Assembly: GCF_003032475.1 (NCBI RefSeq)
Contig: NZ_CP028369.1
Coordinates: 9,672,001-9,736,000 of the forward strand
Length of the DNA stretch: 64,000 bases
Direction: 5' to 3'
Origin: Streptomyces sp. P3
Lineage (GTDB): Bacteria; Actinomycetota; Actinomycetes; Streptomycetales; Streptomycetaceae
A program made the position numbers and the translations under genes. The notes under the pieces were generated by a model that saw only the letters and a list, made by a program, of their open reading frames with translations, was not told where the DNA came from and ran no database searches. Positions 1 to 9,257 of the stretch are shown piece by piece (within the stretch, counting starts at the first letter, position 1; each line of letters opens with the position of its first letter).

Positions 1-844
1 CGCGGCCGCACAGCAGCCTCAAGGAGTCCTCGAGGCCGGATTCGTCCACGGCGGACGGGGTGAGGTCGTGAATGATCCGCCGGGTCTCCGCGAGGCCCGC
101 GTCCAGCCCGTCGGCGGCCGCGCGGACCCGGTCGCGCGCGGCGTCCGGGCGCTCCACCAGATCCCGTTCCGCGGCGTGCAGCAGCATCAGATGGCCGGCG
201 AGCTCCTGCGCGAGGGTGTCGTGCAGATCCCTGGCGATCCGCTCACGCTCCGCCAGCGCCCCCGCCCTGCGCTGTTCGTCCGCCAGCACGCGCCGCGTTC
301 CGCGCAGCTCCGCCAGCAGCCGCTGACGTTCCGTCACGTCCTGCTGCAGCGTGCGGTACAGCGTGACGGTGCCCCAGACGGCCGCGACGGGGATCAGGAC
401 CATCTCGGCGTCGAATCCCCCCGCCTGGGTGGTCAGCCGGCCGAGCAGCACCACGGTGATGCCGGCCAGCGCGATCGTCGCGCCGCGCCGTCCGAGGGCA
501 CGCAGGACCAGGCAGGCGAGCGGCACACCGCACCAGGCGTAGGCGGCGGTCAGAGGCGGTGGGTTGAGCACCATGAGCGCGGTCCACAGCAGCAACAGGG
601 CGCTCACCCACAGGCGGCGGGCCCGTCCGTCGAGTCTGCTCCACAGCAATAAGCCCGTCGCGTAGCCCACGGCGAGCAGTGCGCTGACGGCCACGATCTC
701 CGTGCACAGCGCGTTCGGTGCACGGACGAGCCGGACCGAAGCGGCGCCGACGACGCAGAAGAAGGCGAAATGCGGTACGCGGTCGAGCGCCGAGAGGGCG
801 CGGCGGGCCGACGACGGGGTGCGGACGGAGGCGTGGTCGGTCAC
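1..844 (-). CDS. Two-component sensor histidine kinase, NarL/DesK type (3' end beyond window)
   Basis: Read on the minus strand from a GTG at 844 preceded by GGGAG. About 281 codons lie in the window and the frame is still open at base 1. Residues about 20-160 are a run of hydrophobic segments (membrane sensor region). A short coiled-coil linker follows, then a HisKA_3-type dimerisation box with ERIARDLHDTLAQ, in which His208 is the expected phospho-acceptor. The HATPase domain must lie beyond the left edge. A NarL-family response regulator is normally encoded next to such kinases but is not visible here. The upstream gene, 134 bp away on the same strand, is a solute-binding protein, which may supply a ligand signal; that is inference. 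Confidence 0.85.
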   Translation of the reverse strand, partial: MTDHASVRTPSSARRALSALDRVPHFAFFCVVGAASVRLVRAPNALCTEIVAVSALLAVGYATGLLLWSRLDGRARRLWVSALLLLWTALMVLNPPPLTAAYAWCGVPLACLVLRALGRRGATIALAGITVVLLGRLTTQAGGFDAEMVLIPVAAVWGTVTLYRTLQQDVTERQRLLAELRGTRRVLADEQRRAGALAERERIARDLHDTLAQELAGHLMLLHAAERDLVERPDAARDRVRAAADGLDAGLAETRRIIHDLTPSAVDESGLEDSLRLLCGR

Positions 845-978
845 GGCGAACTCCCTGGACGGATGATCCACTCGGACAGGGCGCCCGAGTCTATCCACCG
901 TCCGTGCCGGCCGTGTCCGGTCAGGACCGCCGGCCGCCGGTCGTCTCCGCGGCGCACCGGCGGCCCCCGCCGCGCGGG

Positions 979-2130
979 CTACGCCCCCGGGTGCAGTCCC
1001 AGCCGGCCGGGCGTCGGCTCACCCTGGACCTCGCCGAAGTACAGGGCGAAGGTCTGCTTCCAGCGCTCGACCTGGGCCCGGTCCGCCATGAAGCGGGGGA
1101 ACCCGTCCAGGTTGCCGTTCGGGTACTCCCAGATCGGCTTCAGACCGCTCGGCGGGGTCACGTCGGTGCGCACGGACCAGCCGTTGAAGGAGCCGTTCTG
1201 CATCTCCGGCGACAGCTGCCAGTTGAGGAACAGCTTGGCGGCCGTGGGATGGGCGGCCTGCCTGAGGATCGCCAGGCGCTGCCCCCAGGACATGAACGGG
1301 TGGCCGTCGGCGACGACGAAGCGGACCGGTGAGGACGGCGGAGCGGTCAGCGTTCCCGCGCCGCCGACGCCGATCGCCTTCTCGCCGGCGGCCACGGCCT
1401 GCCCGGGCGAGTGGCTGCCCCGGGCGAAGCGCACGTCCTGGGCGGCCAGCTTCGCCGCCCACTCCCAGCCGTACTTCCGCACGTACAGGGAGTACAGGTA
1501 CAGCACCGCGTCGTCGTCGTGCGGGTACGAGGAGGCGATCCGCCCCTTCCAGCGGGGGTCGACGAGGTCGAGCGGAGTGCGGGGCGGGTGGGAGCCGACC
1601 GCCGCCGGACCGTACATGAAGCTGAAGGCGAGCGCGCCGACGGCCACCCAGGCGCCCTCGGGGTCCTTGAAGCCGTCGTACACCCGGGAGAACCCGGCGG
1701 GCCGGTAGTGCAGCAGACGACCCTGGTCCTTCCAGCGCGTGAAGTCCTGGAGGGTCTGGAGCTGCATGACGTCCGGCACGACGGTGCCGGTCGCGAACTG
1801 GTTGTCGAGACGGACGTCGTGGTACTTGCTGTAGTCGACGACGAGCGTCAGGTCGATGTCCGGGAAGCGGTCGCGGAAGGCGGCCTTTGTGAAGTCCTGC
1901 TGGGTGGGGGTGTCGCCGCCGGCGTAGACCACGAGCCTGCCGCCTTCCGCGACGGCGTCCCGGTAGAGCTCGTCCAGCGTCCTTCTCTCCTCGGCCCCGG
2001 CGCCGGCCGGGCGACGGGAGGCGGCGGGGGCGGCGGCCGCCGGGGACGCGTTCGCACCGGCCGCGCCGAGACCGAGCGCGGCGCCGGCGCCGGTGGCGAG
2101 GACATGTCGTCTGCTGAGAAAACTGGGCAC
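979..2130 (-). CDS. Tat-secreted ABC-type extracellular solute-binding protein
   Basis: 383 residues from a GTG at 2130, with AGAGAGG upstream. The N-terminus carries a twin-arginine signal (SRRHVLATG) and an Ala-rich hydrophobic stretch, so export of a folded protein by Tat is likely. The mature part has the two-lobe periplasmic binding protein pattern of the iron/polyamine/unknown group: a GGRLVVYAGG first strand, a PDVMQLQT segment, and a TAAKLFLNW helix near the C-terminus. No permease or ATPase gene is adjacent, so the ligand and transport partner are unknown. A Streptomyces solute-binding protein without a lipobox may act as a free receptor. Its position just upstream of a histidine kinase suggests a sensing role, but this is speculative. 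Confidence 0.8.
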   Translation of the reverse strand: MPSFLSRRHVLATGAGAALGLGAAGANASPAAAAPAASRRPAGAGAEERRTLDELYRDAVAEGGRLVVYAGGDTPTQQDFTKAAFRDRFPDIDLTLVVDYSKYHDVRLDNQFATGTVVPDVMQLQTLQDFTRWKDQGRLLHYRPAGFSRVYDGFKDPEGAWVAVGALAFSFMYGPAAVGSHPPRTPLDLVDPRWKGRIASSYPHDDDAVLYLYSLYVRKYGWEWAAKLAAQDVRFARGSHSPGQAVAAGEKAIGVGGAGTLTAPPSSPVRFVVADGHPFMSWGQRLAILRQAAHPTAAKLFLNWQLSPEMQNGSFNGWSVRTDVTPPSGLKPIWEYPNGNLDGFPRFMADRAQVERWKQTFALYFGEVQGEPTPGRLGLHPGA

Positions 2131-2377
2131 GCTGCACGGACCTCTCTGAGGGGGTGGCGTTGGGAGCCCGGCGCCTGGGCCCTCACAGTGTGGGCGGGCC
2201 CGATGCCGTCTCGCGTCCTCCGTGCGCATCGACCGGGCGACGAAAGGCGGAACCGGATGTCAACCGAACGGTTGAACGGACCGCCCGCGGAGTGCCCGGC
2301 CGTGCCCTCGCACCGACGCGTCGGACTCCGGCCGCCGCGGACTGGCTCGGGCGTCGTCCGGGAGGCACGCTGGAGGT

Positions 2378-2602
2378 GTGGCCGGTGCTCCGATCGTCGT
2401 CCACCGGCCGTCCCCGTCGGGCGGCCGGCGGGTGACCGTGCACACCGGCGGGCGGGACGAGATTCTCGGCACCGCCTACTCGGACCACGATCTGACCGTG
2501 TTCCTCGAAGCGGCCGGCGTCGCCGACCCGGACCGCGTGGTCGACGACGCGCGATGGGTCGAGTGGCGGGGAGCCAGACCGCATCAGTGGTCGGCCGCCT
2601 GA
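2378..2602 (+). CDS. Small conserved hypothetical protein (74 aa)
   Basis: A 74-residue reading frame from a GTG at 2378, directly preceded by GGAGG. The sequence has a regular, non-repetitive composition with a VVHRPSPSGGRRVTV start and a RWVEWRGARPHQW end. It resembles a small family of unknown function that I recall from many Streptomyces, in which Trp-Val-Glu-Trp near the C-terminus is conserved. It has no signal peptide and no membrane segment. It stands alone, with a hairpin terminator about 120 bp downstream. The function is unknown. Confidence 0.6.
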   Translation: MAGAPIVVHRPSPSGGRRVTVHTGGRDEILGTAYSDHDLTVFLEAAGVADPDRVVDDARWVEWRGARPHQWSAA

Positions 2603-2721
2603 CGACGGGCAGGGGACGGCCTCGCCCGCGGACGTACCGGTGCGGCGGACGGAACACGCCGAGGTGGTGAAGTCGTGAGGAATCACTCCGGACGTTGCAC
2701 GGGCCCGGAGGATGAGAGATG

Positions 2722-2742
2722 GTTGCCGGATGGCAACTTTTT
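2722..2742 (+). terminator. Rho-independent-like terminator
   Basis: A GTTGCC/GGCAAC stem with a GGAT loop is followed by five T residues. It lies between the small gene ending at 2602 and the phosphatase gene starting at 2789, so it probably ends the former. The stem is short (6 bp). Confidence 0.55.
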
Positions 2743-2788
2743 CTGAACGGCAGAGAGGCGGTGGGGTGCGCGCCGCGTCCCCCCGCTC

Positions 2789-4453
2789 GTGACTGCTTCT
2801 CCGAACATATCCGACATTCCGCACGGCGTCGGCGTGGGCAGGGCGTGGAGCGCCGCCCCCGGCCCCGTGCTCGTCGTCGACGGCGGCGGGAACCTCGTCG
2901 AAGCGAACCGCGCTGCCCGCAGCCTGTTCTCCCGCCAGGCCGGGAAGGACCTCACGGAGGGCGGCCTGCCGCACTGGCTCGCGCAGGCGCACGACAGCCT
3001 GCGCACGACCCGAACGCCGCCGGACACGGTCTCCGGCGCGGTCGCCGACCGCACGTTCGCGGCGCATCCCTCGCCCGGTGAGGGCGGGAACGTGGTGTGG
3101 TGGCTGGTGGAGGACACCGATCTCCGCTCCGCGCGGCGGGCGCTGCGCAGCGAACGCGAGCGCACGGCACTGCTCGCCGACATCTCCGGCGCGCTGCTGT
3201 CGTCACTGAACGTGGACCGCTGCACCGAGGTGACGGCGAGGATGGCCGCCGACCATCTGGCCGACGCGGCGGTCATCGTCGCCCCGGCCCGAGGACGCCG
3301 CCATTCCCTGACGTACGCGCAGGCGGGCGGCGCACTCACCCGGACGGTGGCGCAGATAGAACCGGCGGCGGTGCCCGGACTCGCGGAGGCGTTGCAGGGA
3401 TTCCCGCCCGTCCCCACCCGATGGATCGACCCGGACGGTCTGCCGGACTGGGCGCTCCCGCCCGGTTCCGACGGCCCGATCGGATCGGTGATCATCACGC
3501 CGCTGCCCGGGCACGGGGTCCCGGCCGGAGTGCTGATGCTGCTGCGCTCCAGCACTCACCGTGCGTTCACCGACGGCGAGGAGGTCTTCGCCGGGCTTTT
3601 CGCCGCGCGGGCCGGGGCGGCGCTGTCCGCGGCGCGTCTGTACGCGGAGCAGGCCTCCATCACGGCCACACTGCTCCGGGAGCTGCTTCCCCCGCGCCTG
3701 GAACGGGTCCACGGCGTGGAGTACGCGGGCGCCTTCCGGGCGTCGCTGGACCACGAGCTCGTCGGCGGTGACTTCTACGACGTCCATCCCGGCGCGGACC
3801 CGTCGAAGGAGACGTTCGTCGTCCTGGGCGACGTGGCCGGCAAGGGGCTGGAAGCCGCCGTGCTGACCGGGAAGATCCGCAGTGTCCTGCATGCGCTCCT
3901 GCCGCTGTCCGGTGACCACCGGCAGGTCCTCACCCTTCTCAACAACGCCCTCCTCGACTCCCACCACACGCGGTTCGTGACCCTGGTGCTGGCCTCCGTG
4001 CGCCGCCGGGCGGATCAGGTGGAACTGCGGCTGACCAGCGCGGGGCATCTGCCGCCGCTGATCATCCGCGCCGACGGCCGGGTCGAGGAGGCCGCCACCG
4101 GCGGAACGCTGGTGGGCGCGCTGCCCGAGGTCACCGCGCGCAGTGCCAACGTCGTCCTGGCGCCGGGGGAGACGTGCCTGCTGTACACGGACGGTGTCAC
4201 CGAGGCCCGCGGCGGGCCGCTGGGCGACCAGCTCTACGGCGAGGCCCGGCTGCAGACAGCGCTGCGGGAGTGTGCGCGGATGCCCGCCGGGGCGGTGGTG
4301 GAGCGCGTGCAGATGCTGGCCGCGCAGTGGCTCGGGGAGGGCCGCCACGACGACCTGGCCACCCTCGCGATCACCAACTCCGCCGCCGGCCACGGCGCGG
4401 ACCCCGTCGTCGACGGGCACCGGGACCGACCTGCGCACCGAGCGCGGCGGTGA
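2789..4453 (+). CDS. PAS/GAF/SpoIIE-type PP2C serine phosphatase
   Basis: 554 residues. Residues about 18-60 look like a PAS core (GPVLVVDGGGNLVEANRAA). A GAF-like domain occupies about 140-290. The C-terminal SpoIIE/RsbU PP2C domain starts near residue 320 with GGDFYD (residues 326-331), the first metal-binding motif, followed by LGDVAGKGLEAA, LLYTDGVTEARGG and HDDLATLAI, so the metal ligands appear intact. Such enzymes dephosphorylate STAS-domain anti-anti-sigma factors in partner-switching pathways. The stop overlaps the GTG of the downstream B12-binding protein (GTGA), which implies translational coupling and a joint function. The start codon has no strong ribosome site, so an alternative start is possible. 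Confidence 0.88.
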   Translation: MTASPNISDIPHGVGVGRAWSAAPGPVLVVDGGGNLVEANRAARSLFSRQAGKDLTEGGLPHWLAQAHDSLRTTRTPPDTVSGAVADRTFAAHPSPGEGGNVVWWLVEDTDLRSARRALRSERERTALLADISGALLSSLNVDRCTEVTARMAADHLADAAVIVAPARGRRHSLTYAQAGGALTRTVAQIEPAAVPGLAEALQGFPPVPTRWIDPDGLPDWALPPGSDGPIGSVIITPLPGHGVPAGVLMLLRSSTHRAFTDGEEVFAGLFAARAGAALSAARLYAEQASITATLLRELLPPRLERVHGVEYAGAFRASLDHELVGGDFYDVHPGADPSKETFVVLGDVAGKGLEAAVLTGKIRSVLHALLPLSGDHRQVLTLLNNALLDSHHTRFVTLVLASVRRRADQVELRLTSAGHLPPLIIRADGRVEEAATGGTLVGALPEVTARSANVVLAPGETCLLYTDGVTEARGGPLGDQLYGEARLQTALRECARMPAGAVVERVQMLAAQWLGEGRHDDLATLAITNSAAGHGADPVVDGHRDRPAHRARR

Positions 4454-5529
4454 CGGCGGGCGCCGGATCCGGCACGGACCCGAAGGCGCTGTCGGCCCGG
4501 CTGTGGACCGCCGTGGTCGCCAGGGACGAGCCGGCCGCCGTGCGGATGGTGACCGAGGCGGCCGACGCGGGAGCGGACGAGGAGACGCTGTTGCTGGACG
4601 TCGTCGCCGGTGTGCAGCATCGCGTGGGAGAGGAGTGGGCCGCCGACCGGATCAGCGTGGCCGAGGAGCACGCCGCCAGCGCGATCACCGACCGGGTCGT
4701 GGCCGCCCTCGCCCACCGCCGACCCATGCCGTCCGGTCCGCACGAGCGGGGGCGGATCACGGTGGCCTGCGTCGACGGTGAGTGGCACTTCCTGCCCGCC
4801 CGGCTGCTCGCCGAAGTGCTGGTCAGACGCGGCTGGCGGGTGGACTTCCTCGGCGCCCGCACCTCCACCGCGCATCTCGTCGCACACGTGCACCGGACGA
4901 ACCCCGACGCCGTGCTGCTGTCCGCCTCGATCCCCACCCACCTGCCCGCCGCGCACAAGGCGGTGACCGCCGTGCAGTCCGTCGGTGTCCCCGTCATGGT
5001 CGGCGGTGCCGCGTTCGGCCCGGACGGGCGCTACGCCCGCCTCATCCAGGCCGACGTCTGGGCCCCCGACGCCCGCGCCGCCGCGGACCGCCTCGCCCGG
5101 GGCGTCACCGCGCCGCGGACGGACCGAAGGCACCGGGCCGACGGCCTTCCTCACCTCGCCGACCAGGAGTACACCCTCGTCAAGGGCAGCCGGACCACCC
5201 TGGTCCGGCAGTGCGTGGGCGACCTGGACGAGCGGTGGCCCGCCATGCGCTCCTACACGGCCGCCCAGCGTGAACGCACCGCCGAAGACCTCGCCCACAT
5301 CGTCGACTTCCTGGCCACCGCCCTCTACGTCGACGACGCCGACCTGTTCACGACGTTCATCACGTGGAGCGCCGGCATCCTCACCGCCCGCCGTGTGCCC
5401 GCCCACAGCCTGCGCCTCGGGCTGGGCATCCTGGCCGAGCGGCTGCACGACCTCCCGCGCGCCCTCACCTTCCTCCGCACGGCGGTCGACGCCCTGCCCG
5501 AGCCGCCCGCCCACCGGCAACGGCGATGA
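4450..5529 (+). CDS. Stand-alone cobalamin-binding protein with CarH/LitR-type photoreceptor motif
   Basis: 359 residues from a GTG at 4450 overlapping the phosphatase stop. Residues about 10-90 form a helical cap and about 100-215 a Rossmann-like B12-binding domain (ITVACVDGEWHFLPARLL, then VDFLGARTS, VLLSASIPTHLP and PVMVGGAAFG). Within the cap, W63 is followed nine residues later by E73-H74, the Wx9EH signature known from AdoCbl photoreceptors such as CarH. E111-W-H113 is the likely lower-ligand ExH motif, although the usual following Gly is Pro116. The C-terminal third is all-helical and unassigned; it recalls the globin-like sensor domains of stressosome proteins. There is no MerR DNA-binding domain. 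It converges on the carotenoid genes with a 37-bp gap. Confidence 0.87.
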   Translation: MTAGAGSGTDPKALSARLWTAVVARDEPAAVRMVTEAADAGADEETLLLDVVAGVQHRVGEEWAADRISVAEEHAASAITDRVVAALAHRRPMPSGPHERGRITVACVDGEWHFLPARLLAEVLVRRGWRVDFLGARTSTAHLVAHVHRTNPDAVLLSASIPTHLPAAHKAVTAVQSVGVPVMVGGAAFGPDGRYARLIQADVWAPDARAAADRLARGVTAPRTDRRHRADGLPHLADQEYTLVKGSRTTLVRQCVGDLDERWPAMRSYTAAQRERTAEDLAHIVDFLATALYVDDADLFTTFITWSAGILTARRVPAHSLRLGLGILAERLHDLPRALTFLRTAVDALPEPPAHRQRR

Positions 5530-5566
5530 GAACGACGGATGCGACGGGTGCAGGATGGGGACCCGC

Positions 5567-6625
5567 TCAGCCGGGGAAACGCCCCGTCGAGCGCAGGTGC
5601 CAGCGCCGTCGCGCGTAGGCCAGGTCGTCACGCCACAGACGTCCGGCGGCGGCACGCACCAGCGGACGCAGCAGCGGCGACAACGTGCGCGCCACACCGA
5701 AACCGGGCCGGTCCGACGCCGCCACGACCGCCTCCACCACCGCCGTACGCGGCCTGCCCCGGTCGTCGTGCCCGAGCGGCGTCGCGTGGGTCTCCACCAC
5801 CGACCCGCGGCCCTCGCCCCCGGTGATGCGCATGACGACGGTGCGCGGCTCGGGCGCGGTGAACACCGCACGGACGGGCACCACCAGCCGGCCGGCGAGC
5901 TTGAAGGAGACGTCGACGGTGAAACCGTCCTCCCCCTCCGCGTCGTGCGCCGTCGCGGTCCCGGGTGCCTCCCCCGTACCGCGTGCCTTCGCTCCGGGGA
6001 CCTCGACGACGGTCAGGTCGACGAAGGAGTAGGGGTGGAACCAGGCGCCGTGCCACGGGTCCAGCCGGTTGGCCACCACGTCCTCCGGCTCGCACGTGCC
6101 GATGCCGACGTAGACGGCCGACACCGCGCGCGCCAGGGCGGGCCTGACCGGCACCACCGGTGCCTCGAGAGGAGGCTCGCCGCCCACGTCGTCCAGACGC
6201 ACCCACACCAGCACGCCGTCGTCGTGTGCGGGCACGGGGTCCCAGCCCGCGAACGGACCGCCGCGCAGGGCGAGTCCGTGCCAGTGGCAGACCAGGGTGC
6301 CGCACCGCACGGGGCTGTCGCGCAGCGGCGCCCCCAGATGAGGGCAGATTCCCGGCCCGGCGACGAGCCGGCCCGAGGCGTCGCGCCAGACGACGATCTC
6401 CTGCCCGGCGACCGTGCGGGCCAGGGGCCGGTCGTCGCGGACGTCCCGGCTCGCGCCCACGACGTACCAGTTGCCCGACGGGCGGGCCTGCGCGTGCTTG
6501 AGCGCCCGGGCGATCACCGCCGGACGGGCCTCGCGCCAGGTCGGGCGCTGTCGCTCCCAGGCGACCGGGTGCCTGCGCAGCGACAGCGGAAGGCGTCCGC
6601 GGCGCGGGGAACGGTCAGGGCTCAC
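5567..6625 (-). CDS. Rieske [2Fe-2S] protein with C-terminal DUF5914-like domain
   Basis: 352 residues from a GTG at 6625 that overlaps the crtB stop by 4 bp. The Rieske cluster ligands are clear: CPH, then 16 residues, then CHWH. The C-terminal half (about 160-352) matches the START-like layout of the DUF5914 proteins that accompany carotenoid genes in actinomycetes. This is the fourth gene of the crtE-I-B run, the position called crtV in Streptomyces clusters, but I am not certain the name fits this family. Rieske plus a START-like domain suggests a mononuclear iron oxygenase acting on a carotenoid, with an unidentified electron donor. The substrate is not known. Confidence 0.82.
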   Translation of the reverse strand: MSPDRSPRRGRLPLSLRRHPVAWERQRPTWREARPAVIARALKHAQARPSGNWYVVGASRDVRDDRPLARTVAGQEIVVWRDASGRLVAGPGICPHLGAPLRDSPVRCGTLVCHWHGLALRGGPFAGWDPVPAHDDGVLVWVRLDDVGGEPPLEAPVVPVRPALARAVSAVYVGIGTCEPEDVVANRLDPWHGAWFHPYSFVDLTVVEVPGAKARGTGEAPGTATAHDAEGEDGFTVDVSFKLAGRLVVPVRAVFTAPEPRTVVMRITGGEGRGSVVETHATPLGHDDRGRPRTAVVEAVVAASDRPGFGVARTLSPLLRPLVRAAAGRLWRDDLAYARRRWHLRSTGRFPG

Positions 6626-7662
6626 ACGGCCTCCTCGTGCAGGGGCGCCGCCGCAGCGGTCCCGGACGCCGTGGGCATCCGTCCGGCGGGCGCGGGCGTG
6701 GGGGAGAGCAGCACCGGCCGGCGGCCCGCGCGGGCCGCGGCGCGGGCGGCCAGCAGGCGCACCAGTCCGTCCGCGGCCACCGCGGCGCGCCGTCGCCGCG
6801 GGACCACGGCACGGCGGTGCAGCACGGTGTACCCGTCGGCGGCGACCGCGTCCAGGATGCCGCCGTACAGCACGAAGGCGGTGCGGATACAGGGACGGGA
6901 CACCGGGTCGAGCATCGCGATTCCCGGCGCGGCCTCGCGGTAGACGCCGCGGGTCAGGTGCGCGAAGGCTTCGAGGGCCGCGCGGATCCGTGGGTCGCGG
7001 CGGCCGGTGCTCCGGCTCCAGTGCAGCAGCTCGCGGTCCACGCCGTGCGCGGACAGCAGGTCGGCGGGCAGGTAGACGCGTCCGCGGTCGAGGTCCTCGC
7101 CCGCGTCGCGCAGGAAGTTGCTCAGCTGGAAGGCGACCCCCAGGGCCGCGGCGTGCGGGACCGCTTCCTCGCGGGGGACCACGGTGCCCAGGATCGGCAG
7201 CATCTGCAGCCCGATCACCGCGGCCGAACCGTGCATGTAGGCGCGCAGGTCGGCGTAGGTCGGGTAGTCGGTGACCTCCAGGTCGCTGCGCATGGACGCC
7301 ATGAAGTCGTCGAAGTGCTGGTGGTCGATCGCGTAGCGCCGGGCCGTGTCGGCGAGCGCGAGGACCACCGGCTCGGTGCTGCGGCCGTCCCGGAGCCCGC
7401 GGCGCAGGCGCTCCTGGAGGCCGGCGAGGTCGGCCGCGCGGCGATGGACGGGGACGTCCGCCTCCAGGGAGTCGACGATGTCGTCGGCCCAGCGGGCGAA
7501 GCCGTAGAGGGCGTGGACGGCGGGACGGCGCTCCACGGGCAGCAGCCGGGTGGCGAGGAAGTAGGTCCTGCCGTGCCGGGCGTTGAGCCGACGGCATTGT
7601 GCGTAGGCCGCGCGCAGCGCCGGTTCGGTGATGCGCGCCGCGTCGAGTTCCCGGGCGGTCAC
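6622..7662 (-). CDS. crtB: Phytoene synthase
   Basis: 346 residues from a GTG at 7662 (GAGAGGAA upstream) overlapping the crtI stop. It condenses two GGPP into 15-cis-phytoene. The two Asp-rich motifs of the squalene/phytoene synthase family are present: RWADDIVDS near residue 60 and [18 protein letters not shown] near residue 180. The YFLATRLLP segment near the N-terminus is also typical. The C-terminal 50 residues are an Ala/Pro/Arg-rich tail with no expected function. It is the third gene of the coupled crtE-I-B-Rieske unit. Confidence 0.95.
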   Translation of the reverse strand: MTARELDAARITEPALRAAYAQCRRLNARHGRTYFLATRLLPVERRPAVHALYGFARWADDIVDSLEADVPVHRRAADLAGLQERLRRGLRDGRSTEPVVLALADTARRYAIDHQHFDDFMASMRSDLEVTDYPTYADLRAYMHGSAAVIGLQMLPILGTVVPREEAVPHAAALGVAFQLSNFLRDAGEDLDRGRVYLPADLLSAHGVDRELLHWSRSTGRRDPRIRAALEAFAHLTRGVYREAAPGIAMLDPVSRPCIRTAFVLYGGILDAVAADGYTVLHRRAVVPRRRRAAVAADGLVRLLAARAAARAGRRPVLLSPTPAPAGRMPTASGTAAAAPLHEEAV

Positions 7663-9257
7663 GGGCGCGTTCCTCTCTGCAGGGGTGACACGGGCGGAAC
7701 GGGCGATCCGGGAGACATGGCCGGTGCGACGGCCACCGCCGTCGGGGGGCGCCCGTGCCGCGGTCCGGGGGGCGCGTGCCGGCCGGTGATCCGCGCCGCG
7801 GCGAGCTTGCCCGACAGCAGCACGGTGGGGACGCCGACCCCGGGTGTGGTGCCGCAGCCCGCGAGCACGGCGTTGTCGGTGCCGCGGACGAGGTTGCGCG
7901 GCCGGAACGGGCCGGTCTGCGCGAAGGTGTGGGCGGCGGAGAAGGGGGTGCCGGCCGCGTGTCCCTGGGCCGTCCAGTCGGCCGGGGTGACGAGGACCTC
8001 CTCCTCCACGGCGTCGGCGATGCCGTCGAGTCCGCGTCGGTCGAGTTCCCGCAGCACGCTGTCGCGGTAGCGCGGTGCGAGGTCGCTCCAGGCGGCGGCG
8101 CCCGGCCCGATGTCGGTGTTGGGGCAGGGGGCCAGGATGTAGTGGAGGTGGCGGCCGGGCGGGGCGAGCGCCGGATCGGTGGCGGTGGGCCGGGTGATGA
8201 GCAGCGACGGGTCGCTCATCAGGCGCCCCTCGCGGGTGAGTTCGTCGAAGGTGCGGTGCCACCGCGCCCCGAACGACAGGGTGTGGTGGGCGAGTCCGGG
8301 CCAGGTGCGGTCGGTTCCGGCGTGCAGGACGACGGCCGACGGCGCGTGCCGGATCCCCAGCGGGCGGCGCGGTGTGCGACCGAGGAGCGCGTAGGAGACC
8401 GGCAGGTCCGGTGTCAGGACCACGGCGTCGCAGGCGATGCGGTCCTGGCCGGTGACGACGGCGGTGACCCGGTCGACGGAGCGTTCCAGCCGGGTGACGT
8501 CCTGGCCGAACCGCAGATCGGCGCCCGCTTTCGCGGCGGCGTCCGCCATGGCCTGCGGAAGGGCGTGCATGCCCCCGCGGGGGAAGTACACCCCGGCGAC
8601 GGTGTCCATGTAGGCGATCACGGCGTACGCGGCCAGGGCCCGAGCCGGGGTGACTCCGGCGTACAGCGCCTGGAAGGAGAAGACGCGGCGCAGCCGTTCG
8701 TCGTGCAGATGACGGCCGATCCTCGCGTCCAGCCGTCCGAATCCGCCGAGGGCGGCGAGCCGGGCCAGGTCCGGGGTCAGCAGTTGGAAGGGGGAGTCGA
8801 AGTTGGCGTCGATGAAGCGCCGCATCTGAGCCCGGTACAATCGCTCCAGCCACGCGCGCAGCCGTCGGTAGCCCGCGGCTTCCGCGCCCCCCGCGAAGCG
8901 CTCGACCTCCGCCTCCATCGCCCGCGGGTCGGTGTGCACGTCGAGGCCGCTGCCGTCGGCGAACAGCGCCCGGTAGGCGGGGTGTAGGGGGATGAGGTCG
9001 ACGCGGTCGCGAAGGTTCTCGCCGACCGCCGCGAACGCCTCGTCGGCGAGGTCGGGCATGGTCAGCACGGTGGGCCCGGTGTCGATGCGGTAGCCGGCGC
9101 GCTCCAGGCGTCCGGCGCGGCCTCCGGGCAGCGTGTCGCGTTCGAGCAGGGTGACCCGGCGGCCCGCGCCGAGCAGGTGCAGCGTCGCCGCCAGGCCGGA
9201 GAGCCCGGCGCCGATCACCACGACGTGGTCCGTGGGTCCGGGAACGGTTCTGGTCAT
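7659..9257 (-). CDS. crtI: Phytoene desaturase
   Basis: 532 residues, starting at an ATG (9257) that overlaps the crtE stop. It performs FAD-dependent desaturation of phytoene to lycopene. The N-terminus shows the dinucleotide-binding GAGLSGL motif followed by [16 protein letters not shown]. The middle has [17 protein letters not shown]. The C-terminus carries the bacterial desaturase signature: [20 protein letters not shown], then [20 protein letters not shown]. Its length and order match actinobacterial CrtI. It is coupled to crtE upstream and crtB downstream. Confidence 0.96.
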   Translation of the reverse strand: MTRTVPGPTDHVVVIGAGLSGLAATLHLLGAGRRVTLLERDTLPGGRAGRLERAGYRIDTGPTVLTMPDLADEAFAAVGENLRDRVDLIPLHPAYRALFADGSGLDVHTDPRAMEAEVERFAGGAEAAGYRRLRAWLERLYRAQMRRFIDANFDSPFQLLTPDLARLAALGGFGRLDARIGRHLHDERLRRVFSFQALYAGVTPARALAAYAVIAYMDTVAGVYFPRGGMHALPQAMADAAAKAGADLRFGQDVTRLERSVDRVTAVVTGQDRIACDAVVLTPDLPVSYALLGRTPRRPLGIRHAPSAVVLHAGTDRTWPGLAHHTLSFGARWHRTFDELTREGRLMSDPSLLITRPTATDPALAPPGRHLHYILAPCPNTDIGPGAAAWSDLAPRYRDSVLRELDRRGLDGIADAVEEEVLVTPADWTAQGHAAGTPFSAAHTFAQTGPFRPRNLVRGTDNAVLAGCGTTPGVGVPTVLLSGKLAAARITGRHAPPGPRHGRPPTAVAVAPAMSPGSPVPPVSPLQRGTRP

